Shown: positions 19,310 to 29,085, counted from the stretch's first letter. The stretch is 64,000 nt of DNA from Clostridiaceae bacterium (GCA_018432235.1 JAHDLO010000010.1:310001-374000), one strand, 5' to 3'. Program-made: numbers and translations. Notes: generated by a model from the sequence alone, not told the origin.

Positions 19310-20497
19310 TTAAAATACATCTTTGCTTTTTAATTCTGTTATTTCTTCGTTAGATAGCTGCAGCAGCTCCTTCAATATTTCTTCCGTATGCTGTCCCAGA
19401 ACCGGTGCAGGTTTCCGAACACTACCCTGTGTCTCACTCATCTTAATTGGTACCCCTGCCATTTTTAGCTTTCCTGCAATGGGGTGCTCCACCTCCACCA
19501 CCATCTCTCTGGCCTTCACCTGCGGGTCCTCCAGCACCTTGTCTATTGTATTGATGGGACCGTTGGGCACGCCGGCTTTGTCTAGTATATCCTGCCATTC
19601 TGCAGTGGTTTTAGTATTTATAGCCTCCCCCAACATCGGCCGCAGTGCTTCATAATTTTGATTTCTCAACGGATTTGTTTTAAATCTCTCATCAGCTATC
19701 CAATCTTTTTTATCGATGACTTCACATAGCTTTGCCCATAGCGCATCGTTTCCGGCAGCAATCATGATTTCACCATCTAGAGTATCAAAGGTTTCAAAGG
19801 GAACGATTGATGCATGTCGGTTGCCGGCAGGCTTCGGCACTTCGCCTGTAACCACATATCTCGTTATTGCGTTTTCCAATATGGCCAGCTGGCAATCCAG
19901 CATCGCTACATCCACCTTCTGCCCCATCCCTGTAGCATTTTTATAGTTCAAGGCGGCCAATACGCCAATTGCTCCAAAGAGGCCAGCTGTGATGTCCCCT
20001 ATTGAGGGTCCTACTCTTGTTGGTTTTCCGTTTTTCTCTCCTGTTATACTCATTATGCCACCCATGGCCTGTACGACTGCATCGTAGGCAGCTCGCTGAC
20101 TATAGGGACCGCTATGTCCAAAGCCTGAGCATGCGGCATATATAATGCCTGGATTGATTTGTTTAAGGTCTTCATAGCCTAAGCCCAGCTTTTCCATAGT
20201 TCCGGGCCTGAAGTTTTCAATTACGATATCCACTTTTTTTACCATTTCAATCAAAAGAGCCTTGGCTTCGGGCTTTTTCAGGTTTAGGGTCATACTTCTT
20301 TTATTCCTATTTAAGCTCATGAAATAAGCGCTTTCATTATTTATATATGGTCCAAATTGTCTGGAGTCATCTCCAATACCCGGCATTTCTATTTTAATAA
20401 CATCTGCCCCCATATCTGCCATAAGCATTGTTGCATACGGTCCGGCTAAAACCCTCGTTAAATCTAAAACCTTGATTCCTTCTAACGCTTGTTTCAT
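19310..20497 (-). CDS. CaiB/BaiF-family (class III) CoA transferase
   Basis: Transfers CoA between carboxylic acids through a covalent aspartyl intermediate. The 395-residue protein has the family start GIKVLDLTRVLAGPYATMLM near 7-26, the NRNKRSMTLNLK segment near 63-74 and the likely catalytic Asp in GDITAGLFG near 167. It lies downstream of the cyclase gene but behind that operon's terminator. Acceptor and donor acids are unknown; position suggests activation of a product of the neighbouring catabolic genes. Confidence 0.92.
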   Translation of the reverse strand: MKQALEGIKVLDLTRVLAGPYATMLMADMGADVIKIEMPGIGDDSRQFGPYINNESAYFMSLNRNKRSMTLNLKKPEAKALLIEMVKKVDIVIENFRPGTMEKLGLGYEDLKQINPGIIYAACSGFGHSGPYSQRAAYDAVVQAMGGIMSITGEKNGKPTRVGPSIGDITAGLFGAIGVLAALNYKNATGMGQKVDVAMLDCQLAILENAITRYVVTGEVPKPAGNRHASIVPFETFDTLDGEIMIAAGNDALWAKLCEVIDKKDWIADERFKTNPLRNQNYEALRPMLGEAINTKTTAEWQDILDKAGVPNGPINTIDKVLEDPQVKAREMVVEVEHPIAGKLKMAGVPIKMSETQGSVRKPAPVLGQHTEEILKELLQLSNEEITELKSKDVF

Positions 20498-20559
20498 TTA
20501 AACCCCTCCACATATATATTTTTAAAAGCGCTTGATGTATCTTACCATAATATATTCTC

Positions 20560-20584
20560 ATCCTGAGCGTAGCGAAAAAGCCTC
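20560..20584 (+). repeat. Short repeat-like motif (CCTGAGCGTAGCG)
   Basis: TCATCCTGAGCGTAGCGAAA resembles a widespread intergenic bacterial repeat of the type CATTCTGAGCGAAGCGAAG. Only one copy is seen here, so the assignment rests on memory of that motif. The rest of the 20498-20733 gap shows nothing recognisable. Confidence 0.35.
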
Positions 20585-20719
20585 TACATTAGTTTCTAAA
20601 GCTTTTATATAAGCATATAGTTCAGCTTTAACAGAAGATCCATTGAACTGAATAACCCCATTAATAACAAGCATTTTCGCAATGCTCAGGCTGTAGCAGT
20701 CTGATATTTCTAAAGAAAA

Positions 20720-20751
20720 TAAATACAAATTTACCCGCCCTGTTGGGCGGG
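20720..20751 (-). terminator. Terminator of the FdrA/cyclase operon
   Basis: CCCGCCC (20734-20740) and GGGCGGG (20745-20751) form a GC-rich stem with loop TGTT, directly after the cyclase stop codon. The minus-strand continuation TAAATTTGTATTTATTTTC is U-rich. It separates the operon from the CoA transferase gene. Confidence 0.8.
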
Positions 20752-20761
20752 CAATGGTTAT

Positions 20762-21553
20762 TTATTCTTCATCGTAAGCAACAATTCTACAAATACTGGA
20801 CTCGCCGCCTTGGAATTTCCAAGGATAGCAGCCGACTATTAAACGTCTGTTTAATACCTTATCGATTTCTCCACCAACATTTTCAGCATGGATGATTTCG
20901 TGTGGCTTTGGGAATACCTTTATATGCATTGCTTGATATACCTCCGGCCATGGATATATTTCGTCCAGACCCTTGCCATATTTCTGCTTCATATATTCAT
21001 CGCAACGCTTAGCCTCCATTGGCTCCCAATCACGAATTTTAGTATTCATCGGATGGTCTGCAGAACCACAGTCAACACCAATCCACTTGATTTCCATTTC
21101 CTTAACCCAATCAACAAAATCCATTGATGGCCCTGGATGTCTTAGCATGTATCTTCTTTCATCTGCCTCTGGTTGATCCCAGCCATATTTATGATATCCT
21201 GTATTGATGATAAGTATGTCACCCTTTTTAACCTCTACTCTGTCCATTATGTCCTGTGGCGTATATATACTGAAGTCCTCAGCGATATCGGAAAGGTCAA
21301 CGACAACCCCTGGTCCAATCAGCTTATCAAGAGGCAAGGAAGCTATGTCTCTACCTGCTGTATCAAAGTGAAGCGGTCCATCTAAATGTGTTCCTACATG
21401 GTTTGAGGTAGTGATTAATTGTCCGTTTGCACCATTAGGTGATAATCTTTTAAAGAATTTGATCTGTAATGGCTCATAGGTAGGCCACGGTGGTGTTAAA
21501 TGGCTAAGATTTTGTGTTAAATCATACATCTTTACATTTTTCCAGAATTCCAT
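20762..21553 (-). CDS. Cyclase-family (kynurenine formamidase-like) metal hydrolase
   Basis: A 263-residue member of the cyclase family, metal-dependent amidohydrolases that open cyclic or formyl amides. The signature HVGTHLDGPLHF near residues 52-63 supplies the metal ligands, and VDCGSADHPMN near 149-159 is a second conserved segment. It lies 54 bases downstream of the DUF1116 gene in one operon with FdrA. Family members include kynurenine formamidase and ureide or isatin hydrolases. The true substrate is unknown, but context favours a ring-opened heterocycle or ureide. Confidence 0.88.
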   Translation of the reverse strand: MEFWKNVKMYDLTQNLSHLTPPWPTYEPLQIKFFKRLSPNGANGQLITTSNHVGTHLDGPLHFDTAGRDIASLPLDKLIGPGVVVDLSDIAEDFSIYTPQDIMDRVEVKKGDILIINTGYHKYGWDQPEADERRYMLRHPGPSMDFVDWVKEMEIKWIGVDCGSADHPMNTKIRDWEPMEAKRCDEYMKQKYGKGLDEIYPWPEVYQAMHIKVFPKPHEIIHAENVGGEIDKVLNRRLIVGCYPWKFQGGESSICRIVAYDEE

Positions 21554-21606
21554 TTTAAATTCCTCCTATTTATTATTTCTATATATAATATATTTATATA
21601 GTTGCC

Positions 21607-22872
21607 TTATTCAATTAAACCTTTTTCTTCCATATGCTCTACAAAGGCCTCCAGAGCGTCCTCAAAGCACTTCATCGGCGGTCTTACAAGACCTGCACCT
21701 ACCTGCCCAACACCAGGCTCCTTGTGGGCAATGCCTGTATTTATGATAGGAAGTATTGTGGTTTCCACAACCTTCATGATATCGATACCCGTTGCTGTCC
21801 CTCTAAAGTTTAGAACGGGAATTTTATAGGTATTATTTTCAGTCTCAGTAATTTCGTACATGGACTTGGAGTAGTTAATGGCATCCTGCGGTGTTCCCCC
21901 TACAAATTGAACGATAGCAGGTGCTGCTGCCATGGCAAAGCCGCCAATACCTGTAGTTTCGGTAATAACACTATCTCCGATATCGGGGTTTGCGTCCTCA
22001 GCACTAAAGCCCGGGAAAAACAATCCATCAATAATTTCTGCAGGAGCAGTAAACCAGCGATCTCCCAATCCCGATACTCTTATTCCGAATTCTGTTCCGT
22101 TTCTTGCCATTGTATATACTATGGTACTGTATTCAATTCCTGCAGCCGGCTGTAGGGTTGCCTTGCAGGCTGGCATTGTGAGGTTCAGGAAAAAGTGGTC
22201 ATTGCTGTGCATAAACTTTAGAACCTCTACCTTGTCCTCGTTGCCGAATCCAGTTTGTACGATATATGGGGCCAATTCTCTGATTAATAGCGAGGTTCCC
22301 GCCTTATTTCTGTTGTGGCCCTCATCCCCCATCATAACGACCTGAGCTATCATGGTCTTTAAATCTATAGCTCCCTTAAGCGCTAATGCCTCCTTAAGCA
22401 CCGGACCTAGGACCTTTTCCATCCACTTTAATCTATTAATAACCTCTTCAGAATAAGCACCATATCTTAAAACCTTACCCAGACCTTCATTGAGGGTACA
22501 ATAGGCATAGTTGCCAAAAGTCGTATTTTGAATAATCCAAACAGGCATTGATGCAGTTACAACCCCAGCCATTGGTCCTACGGCATCATGATGATGGCAT
22601 GGATCAAACTGTATTTCCCCCGATTGTACTAAGGCAATTGCCTCCTCCGCGTTGGCTGCGAGGCCTTCATATATCAAACCGCCTATGACAGCCCCTCTTA
22701 AAGGTCCGCTCATTTTATCCCAGGCTATCGGTGGCCCTGCATGCAGAATCGTTTTTTTAGTCATACCGGGAATTACCTCTCCGGCTACGCCAATACCCAC
22801 AAGGGTAGGCTGTGCGCTAAGAATTCTGCTTAAGGCTTCTTTATTAGCATTCTGAATTCTATTCTGTAGCAT
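21607..22872 (-). CDS. DUF1116 protein (YlbE/AllG-like)
   Basis: A 421-residue DUF1116 protein. The E. coli homologue YlbE has been reported as AllG, one of three subunits (with FdrA and YlbF) of oxamate carbamoyltransferase in allantoin degradation. Visible family stretches are GEVIPGMTKKTILHAGPPI near 29-47, the His cluster DPCHHHDAVGPMAG near 91-104 and GGFAMAAAPAIVQFVGG near 310-326. It lies in the operon DUF2877 - FdrA - 57-residue protein - this gene - cyclase, so all three carbamoyltransferase-type subunits are present. No carbamate kinase is in the window. Confidence 0.88.
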   Translation of the reverse strand: MLQNRIQNANKEALSRILSAQPTLVGIGVAGEVIPGMTKKTILHAGPPIAWDKMSGPLRGAVIGGLIYEGLAANAEEAIALVQSGEIQFDPCHHHDAVGPMAGVVTASMPVWIIQNTTFGNYAYCTLNEGLGKVLRYGAYSEEVINRLKWMEKVLGPVLKEALALKGAIDLKTMIAQVVMMGDEGHNRNKAGTSLLIRELAPYIVQTGFGNEDKVEVLKFMHSNDHFFLNLTMPACKATLQPAAGIEYSTIVYTMARNGTEFGIRVSGLGDRWFTAPAEIIDGLFFPGFSAEDANPDIGDSVITETTGIGGFAMAAAPAIVQFVGGTPQDAINYSKSMYEITETENNTYKIPVLNFRGTATGIDIMKVVETTILPIINTGIAHKEPGVGQVGAGLVRPPMKCFEDALEAFVEHMEEKGLIE

Positions 22873-22913
22873 ATAATCATCTCCTTATTTGATTTCTTCT
22901 TTATATCAAATTC

Positions 22914-23087
22914 CTATTTTTTAAGCTTTGCCAATAAAGCCGCCATTCTTTTATTACCCCCGGCCGGCGGTCTCCAATCAACATGAAGCACCTTTACCTC
23001 CTGAGATTTTAAATCTTCAGCAAAGGATTTTAGTCCCATATTGATTACCTTCAATTCCTTATTAAAAAGCTGGTTAATATTAGACAT
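22914..23087 (-). CDS. 57-residue protein between FdrA and DUF1116 genes
   Basis: Small soluble protein beginning MSNINQLFNKELKVINMG and ending RMAALLAKLKK, with a conserved-looking VDWRPPAGGNKRM segment near residues 36-48. The ATG at 23085-23087 starts 16 bases after the FdrA stop, and its stop lies 41 bases before the DUF1116 start, so it is clearly inside the operon. I recall similar short proteins beside fdrA in other Firmicutes. It may be a split-off FdrA segment or a small subunit; function unknown. Confidence 0.8.
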   Translation of the reverse strand: MSNINQLFNKELKVINMGLKSFAEDLKSQEVKVLHVDWRPPAGGNKRMAALLAKLKK

Positions 23088-23103
23088 ATCATCACTCCCT
23101 AAT

Positions 23104-24663
23104 CTATTCAGAAGCAGCCTTTAAAAGCGCCTTCGTTAATTTTACTGCCTGTGCATTTGATGGCATTAGAATGACACCGGCCTCTCTAAGCTTATCCTCC
23201 TGCTGCTTTAGGCCCTGTGGGTCCTTGTCGGTGCCGCAGACATAACCAACGAAAATAATCGCCTTACCCTTTGCTTCCATTTTTTCCTTTGCCTTTAATA
23301 TGTATGGCAGCATTTCACCGGCAGGATCACTATTGGCACCATAACCCAGAACAAAATCCATCAGCACCACTGCTACCTCATCGTCATCGGCTTCCTTTAC
23401 CAGTCTTTCCTGTCTCATGGTGGGGTCAATCATCGGATGGGCTCTGCCTACTGTAAACTCGTCATCCCCCAAATCCACGCAGGTATGCTGTTGGCTTACA
23501 AATACATTTTCAAGCTTGTATTGAGGCTCTAACGGTATATTGGAGTAGATTCCTCCTATTTCCCCCGCCAATAGCTTCATTGCTTCATCGCATAGGGTGC
23601 CGCCGGTATAGATACCCCGTAGATATTTCTGACCCTTTTTAAGTTTTTTTACCTCACGGGCGGCTATTTCTTTTAGACTGGCTTCATCCTCGCCATATTC
23701 TTCTGTTTCAACTGCTGTTTCTTTTCTGGATAAGGCAACTGCCTTTCGGGCTGTATCCTCCAGACTAACTCCCGGTATTCCTCCGTACTGCTTGATTACC
23801 TCGGGATTTCCGCCTATAAAGTTAACGACGAAGGGCTTACCTGCCTGCTTTGCCTCTGACAGAACCCTTTCGGCTATTTCAGCGGCCGGTGGCTTAGAAA
23901 TCAGCACAATCACCTCTGTATTAGGGTCCTTGGCAAGGGCCTTGATGCCTTCAATCATCATTATGCCGCCGATGTCCTTGCTCAAATCTCTACCACCCGT
24001 GCCTATAACCTGTGAAACCCCTGCGCCCAGTTTGTCAATTAAAACCGTAACCTCTTGAGTCCCTGTTCCCGAGGCTCCTACAACCCCTATGTTGCCCTTC
24101 TTCACGACATTAGCAAAGGCAAGGGGCACATTGTTTATAATGGCTGTACCGCAGTCGGGGCCCATCATCAGGAGTCCCTTTTCTCTGGCAAGCTCCTTGA
24201 GCTCTTTTTCTTCTTCAATTTTTACATTGTCGCTGAATAACAGCACATGCATATTGTTATTTAAAGCCTTTTTTACCTCAGCATAGGCATATTGGCCCGG
24301 CAGCGAAATAATAACAAAATTAGAGTCCGGAGCAAATTTTACTGCTGAATCAAAGGTCGGCGGGATATACTCATCACCATCGGCATCCTTTTTCTGATTT
24401 AACAGCTCATCAACTCTTATCGCTATTTCATTTATGATATCATCAGTATCCGACAGCACCGATATAAAGAAGTCATTGGGGCCCAGTTGATTTATCTCAT
24501 CATTGGCAAGTCCGAGATTTTGAGCCAGCTCCTTATTTAAATCAGTTCCCATACCTACTAAAACCTCATTAACCCCCTCCAGCTTTTTAACCTCCTTGCT
24601 GATGAGCATCAGTGTCACAGAATCATAATAGGTATTTTTTCGTACTCTTATGCTTAAACCCAT
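23104..24663 (-). CDS. fdrA: FdrA-family protein (AllF-like, acyl-CoA synthetase-like)
   Basis: A 519-residue FdrA protein, related to the succinyl-CoA synthetase alpha chain. A CoA-binding Rossmann domain has LLMMGPDCGTAIINNVPLAF near 169-188 and GVVGASGTGTQEV near 197-209. A ligase-type domain follows (RGIYTGGTLCDEAMKLL near 352-368). E. coli FdrA has been reported as the AllF subunit of oxamate carbamoyltransferase. It stands between DUF2877 and the 57-residue gene in the same operon. The ATG lies at 24661-24663. Confidence 0.92.
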   Translation of the reverse strand: MGLSIRVRKNTYYDSVTLMLISKEVKKLEGVNEVLVGMGTDLNKELAQNLGLANDEINQLGPNDFFISVLSDTDDIINEIAIRVDELLNQKKDADGDEYIPPTFDSAVKFAPDSNFVIISLPGQYAYAEVKKALNNNMHVLLFSDNVKIEEEKELKELAREKGLLMMGPDCGTAIINNVPLAFANVVKKGNIGVVGASGTGTQEVTVLIDKLGAGVSQVIGTGGRDLSKDIGGIMMIEGIKALAKDPNTEVIVLISKPPAAEIAERVLSEAKQAGKPFVVNFIGGNPEVIKQYGGIPGVSLEDTARKAVALSRKETAVETEEYGEDEASLKEIAAREVKKLKKGQKYLRGIYTGGTLCDEAMKLLAGEIGGIYSNIPLEPQYKLENVFVSQQHTCVDLGDDEFTVGRAHPMIDPTMRQERLVKEADDDEVAVVLMDFVLGYGANSDPAGEMLPYILKAKEKMEAKGKAIIFVGYVCGTDKDPQGLKQQEDKLREAGVILMPSNAQAVKLTKALLKAASE

Positions 24664-24682
24664 TTTGTAAAACCCCTTCCTT

Positions 24683-25615
24683 TTATATGCTTAATATGCA
24701 ACCAATATAAGCTCCAGCAATTAAATCCGAACCCGAAGTCTCTCCATTATTGATCACTGAGTGAATCGTATTTACTAGAATTTCTTCACTGGACTCAGAA
24801 AATAGGGCCAGCAGCATCGACCTAACATTTTCAGATACCTCACCCTTTGCCGCAAAGGTCAGCATTTCCGAGCTTACCTTAGTTGTTCTGAACTCCGCCT
24901 CCACTACGATACCGCTGTTTAACCTGTAAACCGCCTCCAGTGGCCTGCCGTGGTAATTTGCCATATATAGGCTAGCTGCCATAAATCCCGTCAAAAAGTC
25001 ATCAGCAGAGGGGGTTAAGCCCGGACCAAAGCCAACGATTTGCTTAGCATATGACCTGACTAGGTCCATATTTTCCGCTTTAAAGGCCGCTATCAGCTTG
25101 CCCATCCTAGGAAGTATAAAGCTGCTATAATGATTACTGACCATCTGAAAGCCATGACGAGAGTCGCTTACTAGCTCAGCGCTAAGGGCTTGACAAATAG
25201 GCGCTATCCCGTTGAGTTTTCCACACTTAATCAAGGTTTTGTATAAGATCTCTAAATTATTCAGCAGTTTGAACTCCGCCATACCATCTATATTAAATAT
25301 AGGTCTGGCATCCCATATTTTAGCCTCTGACAAATCTAAGCTAAAGCTGCCCTCAAGGCTTCTAAGCAGGTTGTGTTCAAAGACAATCTCCATGCCTTCC
25401 TTTAAACCCAAAGACTTGATGCTATTTTTTATCGGGAGGCTTAGGGAGATGAATCTGGGAGTATTTGGCACATGACTTGATATCACCGGTATCAGCAGCT
25501 CATCTTTTGTGACTATATTACAAACTCTATTAAAAACCGAATGAACATAGCCCTGCAGCCGTCCCCTACTGTCCAGCAATTTTTTTGTATTTATACACAT
25601 CTCCAATGCTTTCAT
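24683..25615 (-). CDS. DUF2877 protein (YlbF/AllH-like)
   Basis: A 310-residue DUF2877 protein. The E. coli homologue YlbF has been reported as AllH, the third subunit of oxamate carbamoyltransferase. The family signature GFGPGLTPSADDFLTGFMAA near residues 195-214 is fully present. It ends 19 bases before fdrA and is the first gene of the operon. The 237 bases upstream hold no clear operator that I can see. Confidence 0.88.
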   Translation of the reverse strand: MKALEMCINTKKLLDSRGRLQGYVHSVFNRVCNIVTKDELLIPVISSHVPNTPRFISLSLPIKNSIKSLGLKEGMEIVFEHNLLRSLEGSFSLDLSEAKIWDARPIFNIDGMAEFKLLNNLEILYKTLIKCGKLNGIAPICQALSAELVSDSRHGFQMVSNHYSSFILPRMGKLIAAFKAENMDLVRSYAKQIVGFGPGLTPSADDFLTGFMAASLYMANYHGRPLEAVYRLNSGIVVEAEFRTTKVSSEMLTFAAKGEVSENVRSMLLALFSESSEEILVNTIHSVINNGETSGSDLIAGAYIGCILSI

Positions 25616-25852
25616 ATACGTATCCTCTTTTACTGTGATATTCGCCAGAGCACCCTACAAATTGCGGAAATTACATCATAAGAATGAACAGTATAATTAT
25701 GCAAGGCTTATAGGATATATGCTCCATCGTAATATGCCATTTCCTCTATTATTCTACAGTATATAGTTTCTGTAAAAAACAGGTCTTCTCCTTTATGAGA
25801 TATCATAAATATACAATATACTTTTTGTTGAAACTTACTATATCCGTCTCAA

Positions 25853-27529
25853 TTAAATTATCTCCAGTATCTTCAATGCCACCTGCAGGCTTAGACTGTC
25901 ATTGGCATCCTCCAGATTCTTACCCGTTATTTCCTTAATTCTCTGTATTCTATAGATTATCGTATTATAATGGGTAAACATTTCCTTCGATATCTTCTTT
26001 AAGTTGCCGCCATATTGAAAATACATCTGAAGGGTTTTCACCAGCTCACTGTCCTTTTCCTGGTCATACGCCACCAAAGGTGCCAGGGTTTCCTTGTAGA
26101 ATTGTGTAAGCTCATCCTCCATCTCATCGCTGCACAATACCCGGTAAATGCCCAGGTCATCATAGTGTATAAATTTATTCTTACTGCTTACTCTATTATT
26201 TTTTGCTGCCTTCATGGCTTCGTGATAGCCCTTCCACAAATCCGTGGCCTCATTGTATAGTCTGCCAATGCCTATCGATAGGGTTAAATCCTTCATCTCA
26301 TAATCTACATATTGAAGGATATCCTTAGAAAAGCTGCTCATTTCCTGCTTGACTTCAGCGCTTGTTTTAGACTTATCAACACCATAAAGCACAATAATTC
26401 TGTCGCTTTTATTGCCATATACACACTTTTCTTTTCTATTCCTATTTAATCGTTCGATGATTTGCAGAATTTTGCTATTCATTTGATATAGAAAATTTGA
26501 ATTGTTCAATGTCTCTTTTATAAATCCCTTTATATTGGTTATAGAAATCACCATCACACCGTAGGCCAGCTTTCTGTCAAAGTCAAATAAGGCAGCACGA
26601 TCAATCGCTCTTCTTTGGCTCTTTTCATCCTTCGACAGCAGATCATCAAAAAATTCTATTTTATGCCGGCTTTCAATTTCAAATATGGATATCTTCTTCA
26701 TCAAATCCAGAGCAATAATAGGAAGCGAAGACTCTATGGCAGTCCGTTCAACAGAGTTAATCTTTCTGTTGTCCTCCCATATGTAAAGGAAGCCATAATG
26801 CCTGTCGTGAACATAAATCGGTATACTTATTCTTTTCACTTGCCTTCCGTTTATACCATCCTCTGAAAACAGGGTGCTCTTTTCATTATCTAATTTGTAT
26901 ATTTTCTCTAAAGAGATAGTCTTCTCTCTTTCAAGAATCTCCCCTATAGCCTCGTTGTCTGTCTCCTTACAGCAAATAACCGTTGAATCAAATATATGAT
27001 CCTGAATGGCGACAGTATTGCCGATGGCGTCAGAAATCTCCTCTGCAATTCTTTTAAAGCTTCCCCCCTGCAGCATGACATTAATTAGCTTATTGTGTAT
27101 TTCCTTAACTTTGATAAGGGTATTGGTTTGATTATTTATGACCTCCGTCAATACAGGCATCATAATATCTGTATAGGATACCTCGAAGGGAATTTCTACA
27201 ATTGGAAAGCTTAAGGCATTTGCCAGCTCTATGATTTCTGTAGGGATCTCATCAACATAGCGCTTCATTTTTATACCGATGCCTGCCAAGCCCTTATTAT
27301 CCAGCTCTGGAATTAGGTTTTTCAGTATGTTAAGCTCATCCTTTATCGAGTAGGCGGTGGTTAAAAGAAACTCCCCTTCCCCAACCCAATCAAGAATATC
27401 CGGAACCTCCATTACATTGATTCGAGTTACTCTTCGTTCCAAGCCCCCGCCGCCAGCCAAAATTTTGGCATTCTTCAGCACGTCGAAGGCTAGCATTTCC
27501 TCTACAGATATTCCCAATGACCTTAGCAA
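25853..27529 (-). CDS. PucR-family transcriptional regulator
   Basis: Regulator of 558 residues with the three PucR parts: N-terminal ligand-sensing domain (GISVEEMLAFDVLKNAKILA at the start), a central CdaR/GGDEF-like domain and a C-terminal helix-turn-helix (GGNLKKISKEMFTHYNTIIY near 515-534). In Bacillus PucR controls purine/allantoin use. The start is set at TTG 27527-27529, which has GGAGGG 6 bases upstream; a GTG seven codons earlier lacks a ribosome site. It lies between the FdrA operon and the hydroxylase/permease operon and may control both. Confidence 0.9.
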   Translation of the reverse strand: MLRSLGISVEEMLAFDVLKNAKILAGGGGLERRVTRINVMEVPDILDWVGEGEFLLTTAYSIKDELNILKNLIPELDNKGLAGIGIKMKRYVDEIPTEIIELANALSFPIVEIPFEVSYTDIMMPVLTEVINNQTNTLIKVKEIHNKLINVMLQGGSFKRIAEEISDAIGNTVAIQDHIFDSTVICCKETDNEAIGEILEREKTISLEKIYKLDNEKSTLFSEDGINGRQVKRISIPIYVHDRHYGFLYIWEDNRKINSVERTAIESSLPIIALDLMKKISIFEIESRHKIEFFDDLLSKDEKSQRRAIDRAALFDFDRKLAYGVMVISITNIKGFIKETLNNSNFLYQMNSKILQIIERLNRNRKEKCVYGNKSDRIIVLYGVDKSKTSAEVKQEMSSFSKDILQYVDYEMKDLTLSIGIGRLYNEATDLWKGYHEAMKAAKNNRVSSKNKFIHYDDLGIYRVLCSDEMEDELTQFYKETLAPLVAYDQEKDSELVKTLQMYFQYGGNLKKISKEMFTHYNTIIYRIQRIKEITGKNLEDANDSLSLQVALKILEII

Positions 27530-27740
27530 TTTAATCCCTCCAATCTCCACAGTATTGCTTATTTATAATAATTATACCTTTATTATAAGTTATTAACAAA
27601 TTAGAAAAGCATATTTATGATAGAGGACAATGAAAAGTTTTTTCTCCAGCAGATAATTGCAAGATAATTACTAATATTCCGTGTATTTTCTCTATTTATA
27701 GCTTAACATATACCTATGGTAGTGCCTTTAGTAATATTTC

Positions 27741-27773
27741 ACAAAAAAAAACGCTCCTTTTTATGGAGCGTTT
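27741..27773 (-). terminator. Terminator of the hydroxylase/permease operon
   Basis: AAACGCTCC (27749-27757) pairs with GGAGCGTTT (27765-27773), loop TTTTTAT. On the minus strand it is followed by eight T residues, a textbook intrinsic terminator 23 bases past the permease stop. Confidence 0.92.
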
Positions 27774-27795
27774 CATTGAAGTGGGGTATATAATA

Positions 27796-29085
27796 TTACT
27801 GTGGAAAAACCTTATTTAAAACAATGCCTACAATAGCAGCTAAAGCCATACCTTCGATACTGAAGCTTACTGTACCGATGTTAACAGGAAGAGAAGCTCC
27901 ACCTAATCCTAACACAAGGATTACGGCTGCAATAATTAGGTTTCTTGACTTTGTAAAGTCAACCTTGTTTTCTACTAATGTTCTTCCACCGATGGCAGCG
28001 ATCATACCAAATAGTATGATGGAGATACCGCCAACTACAGCTGTCGGAATCGTGCTGATCAATGCACCAAGCTTAGGAATAACACCTAGAACGATGGCGC
28101 AAACAGCAGCAACCCTCATGATCTGAGACTTGTGAACACCTGTTAATGCCAATACACCTGTATTTTCTGAATAGGTTGTGTTGGCAGGTCCACCAAACAT
28201 TGCAGAAAGAGCAGTCGCCAAACCATCTCCAAGCAATGTTCTTTGTAGACCGGGTGATTTCATAAAGTCTTTTTCTACTGTTGCCCCAATTGCCAGTACG
28301 TCACCAATGTGCTCAACTACAGTAGCAATAGCTACAGGCGCCACCATCATAACGGATTCGAAGCTGAATTTTGCAATTGTAAATGGCGGTAAGCCTACGA
28401 AGGAAGCCTGTGTTACTCCTGAAAAATCAACATTTCCTGTAATAATTGCAACGAAATATCCAACGATTAGTCCGATAAGTACCGGTAAAAGCTTAAAGAA
28501 GCCCTTCATATAAATACTTACAAATGCTACTGCTACAAAGGCTACAATAGCCAGGAACCAATTTTCGGAAGCCATGCCGATAGCTGTTGGTGCTAGTTTA
28601 AGACCAATAACCATAATGATAGGTCCTGTAACTATAGGTGGGAAAAAGTTAACTACCTTTTCTACCCCAAAGGCATGAACCAGTCCTGCTACGATTAAAT
28701 AAATAAGACCTGCAACAACGATACCTCCTTGCGCATATGGCAGCATATCAGGATTAAATGAATCTGTTCCTGCTACGCCTGCAACAGCTGCTATTGGAGC
28801 TATAAAGGCAAATGAAGACCCAAGGAATGCCGGAACCTTCTTCTTAGTTAAAAAGTGAAATAATAATGTACCTACACCTGCCATAAATAATGCTACTGAA
28901 ATATTAAGTCCTGTAATGATTGGTACTAAAACTGTCGCACCAAACATTGTAAAGGTATGCTGAAAACCAAGTACCATCGTCTTCCCCAACGGTAATACGT
29001 CTTCTTCTCTAATGATATCTAACGATTCATTTTTAGTTACTGCACCCATAAACTCGCTCCCTTCGTTTCTTTTTTTCTTTGACAT
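27796..29085 (-). CDS. NCS2-family nucleobase/purine permease
   Basis: Proton- or sodium-coupled importer of uracil, xanthine, urate or a related base. The 429-residue protein has about 12-14 membrane segments and NCS2 motifs: GLNISVALFMAGVGTLLFH near 58-76, VVEHIGDVLAIG near 259-270, and the Asn-Thr-rich FGGPANTTYSENTGV near 296-310. The TTYSENTG form resembles UraA/PyrP members as much as xanthine permeases. Start taken at ATG 29085; an internal ATG at 29049 behind GGGAG is an alternative. Last gene of the hydroxylase operon, so it probably imports that enzyme's substrate. Confidence 0.9.
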   Translation of the reverse strand: MSKKKRNEGSEFMGAVTKNESLDIIREEDVLPLGKTMVLGFQHTFTMFGATVLVPIITGLNISVALFMAGVGTLLFHFLTKKKVPAFLGSSFAFIAPIAAVAGVAGTDSFNPDMLPYAQGGIVVAGLIYLIVAGLVHAFGVEKVVNFFPPIVTGPIIMVIGLKLAPTAIGMASENWFLAIVAFVAVAFVSIYMKGFFKLLPVLIGLIVGYFVAIITGNVDFSGVTQASFVGLPPFTIAKFSFESVMMVAPVAIATVVEHIGDVLAIGATVEKDFMKSPGLQRTLLGDGLATALSAMFGGPANTTYSENTGVLALTGVHKSQIMRVAAVCAIVLGVIPKLGALISTIPTAVVGGISIILFGMIAAIGGRTLVENKVDFTKSRNLIIAAVILVLGLGGASLPVNIGTVSFSIEGMALAAIVGIVLNKVFPQ

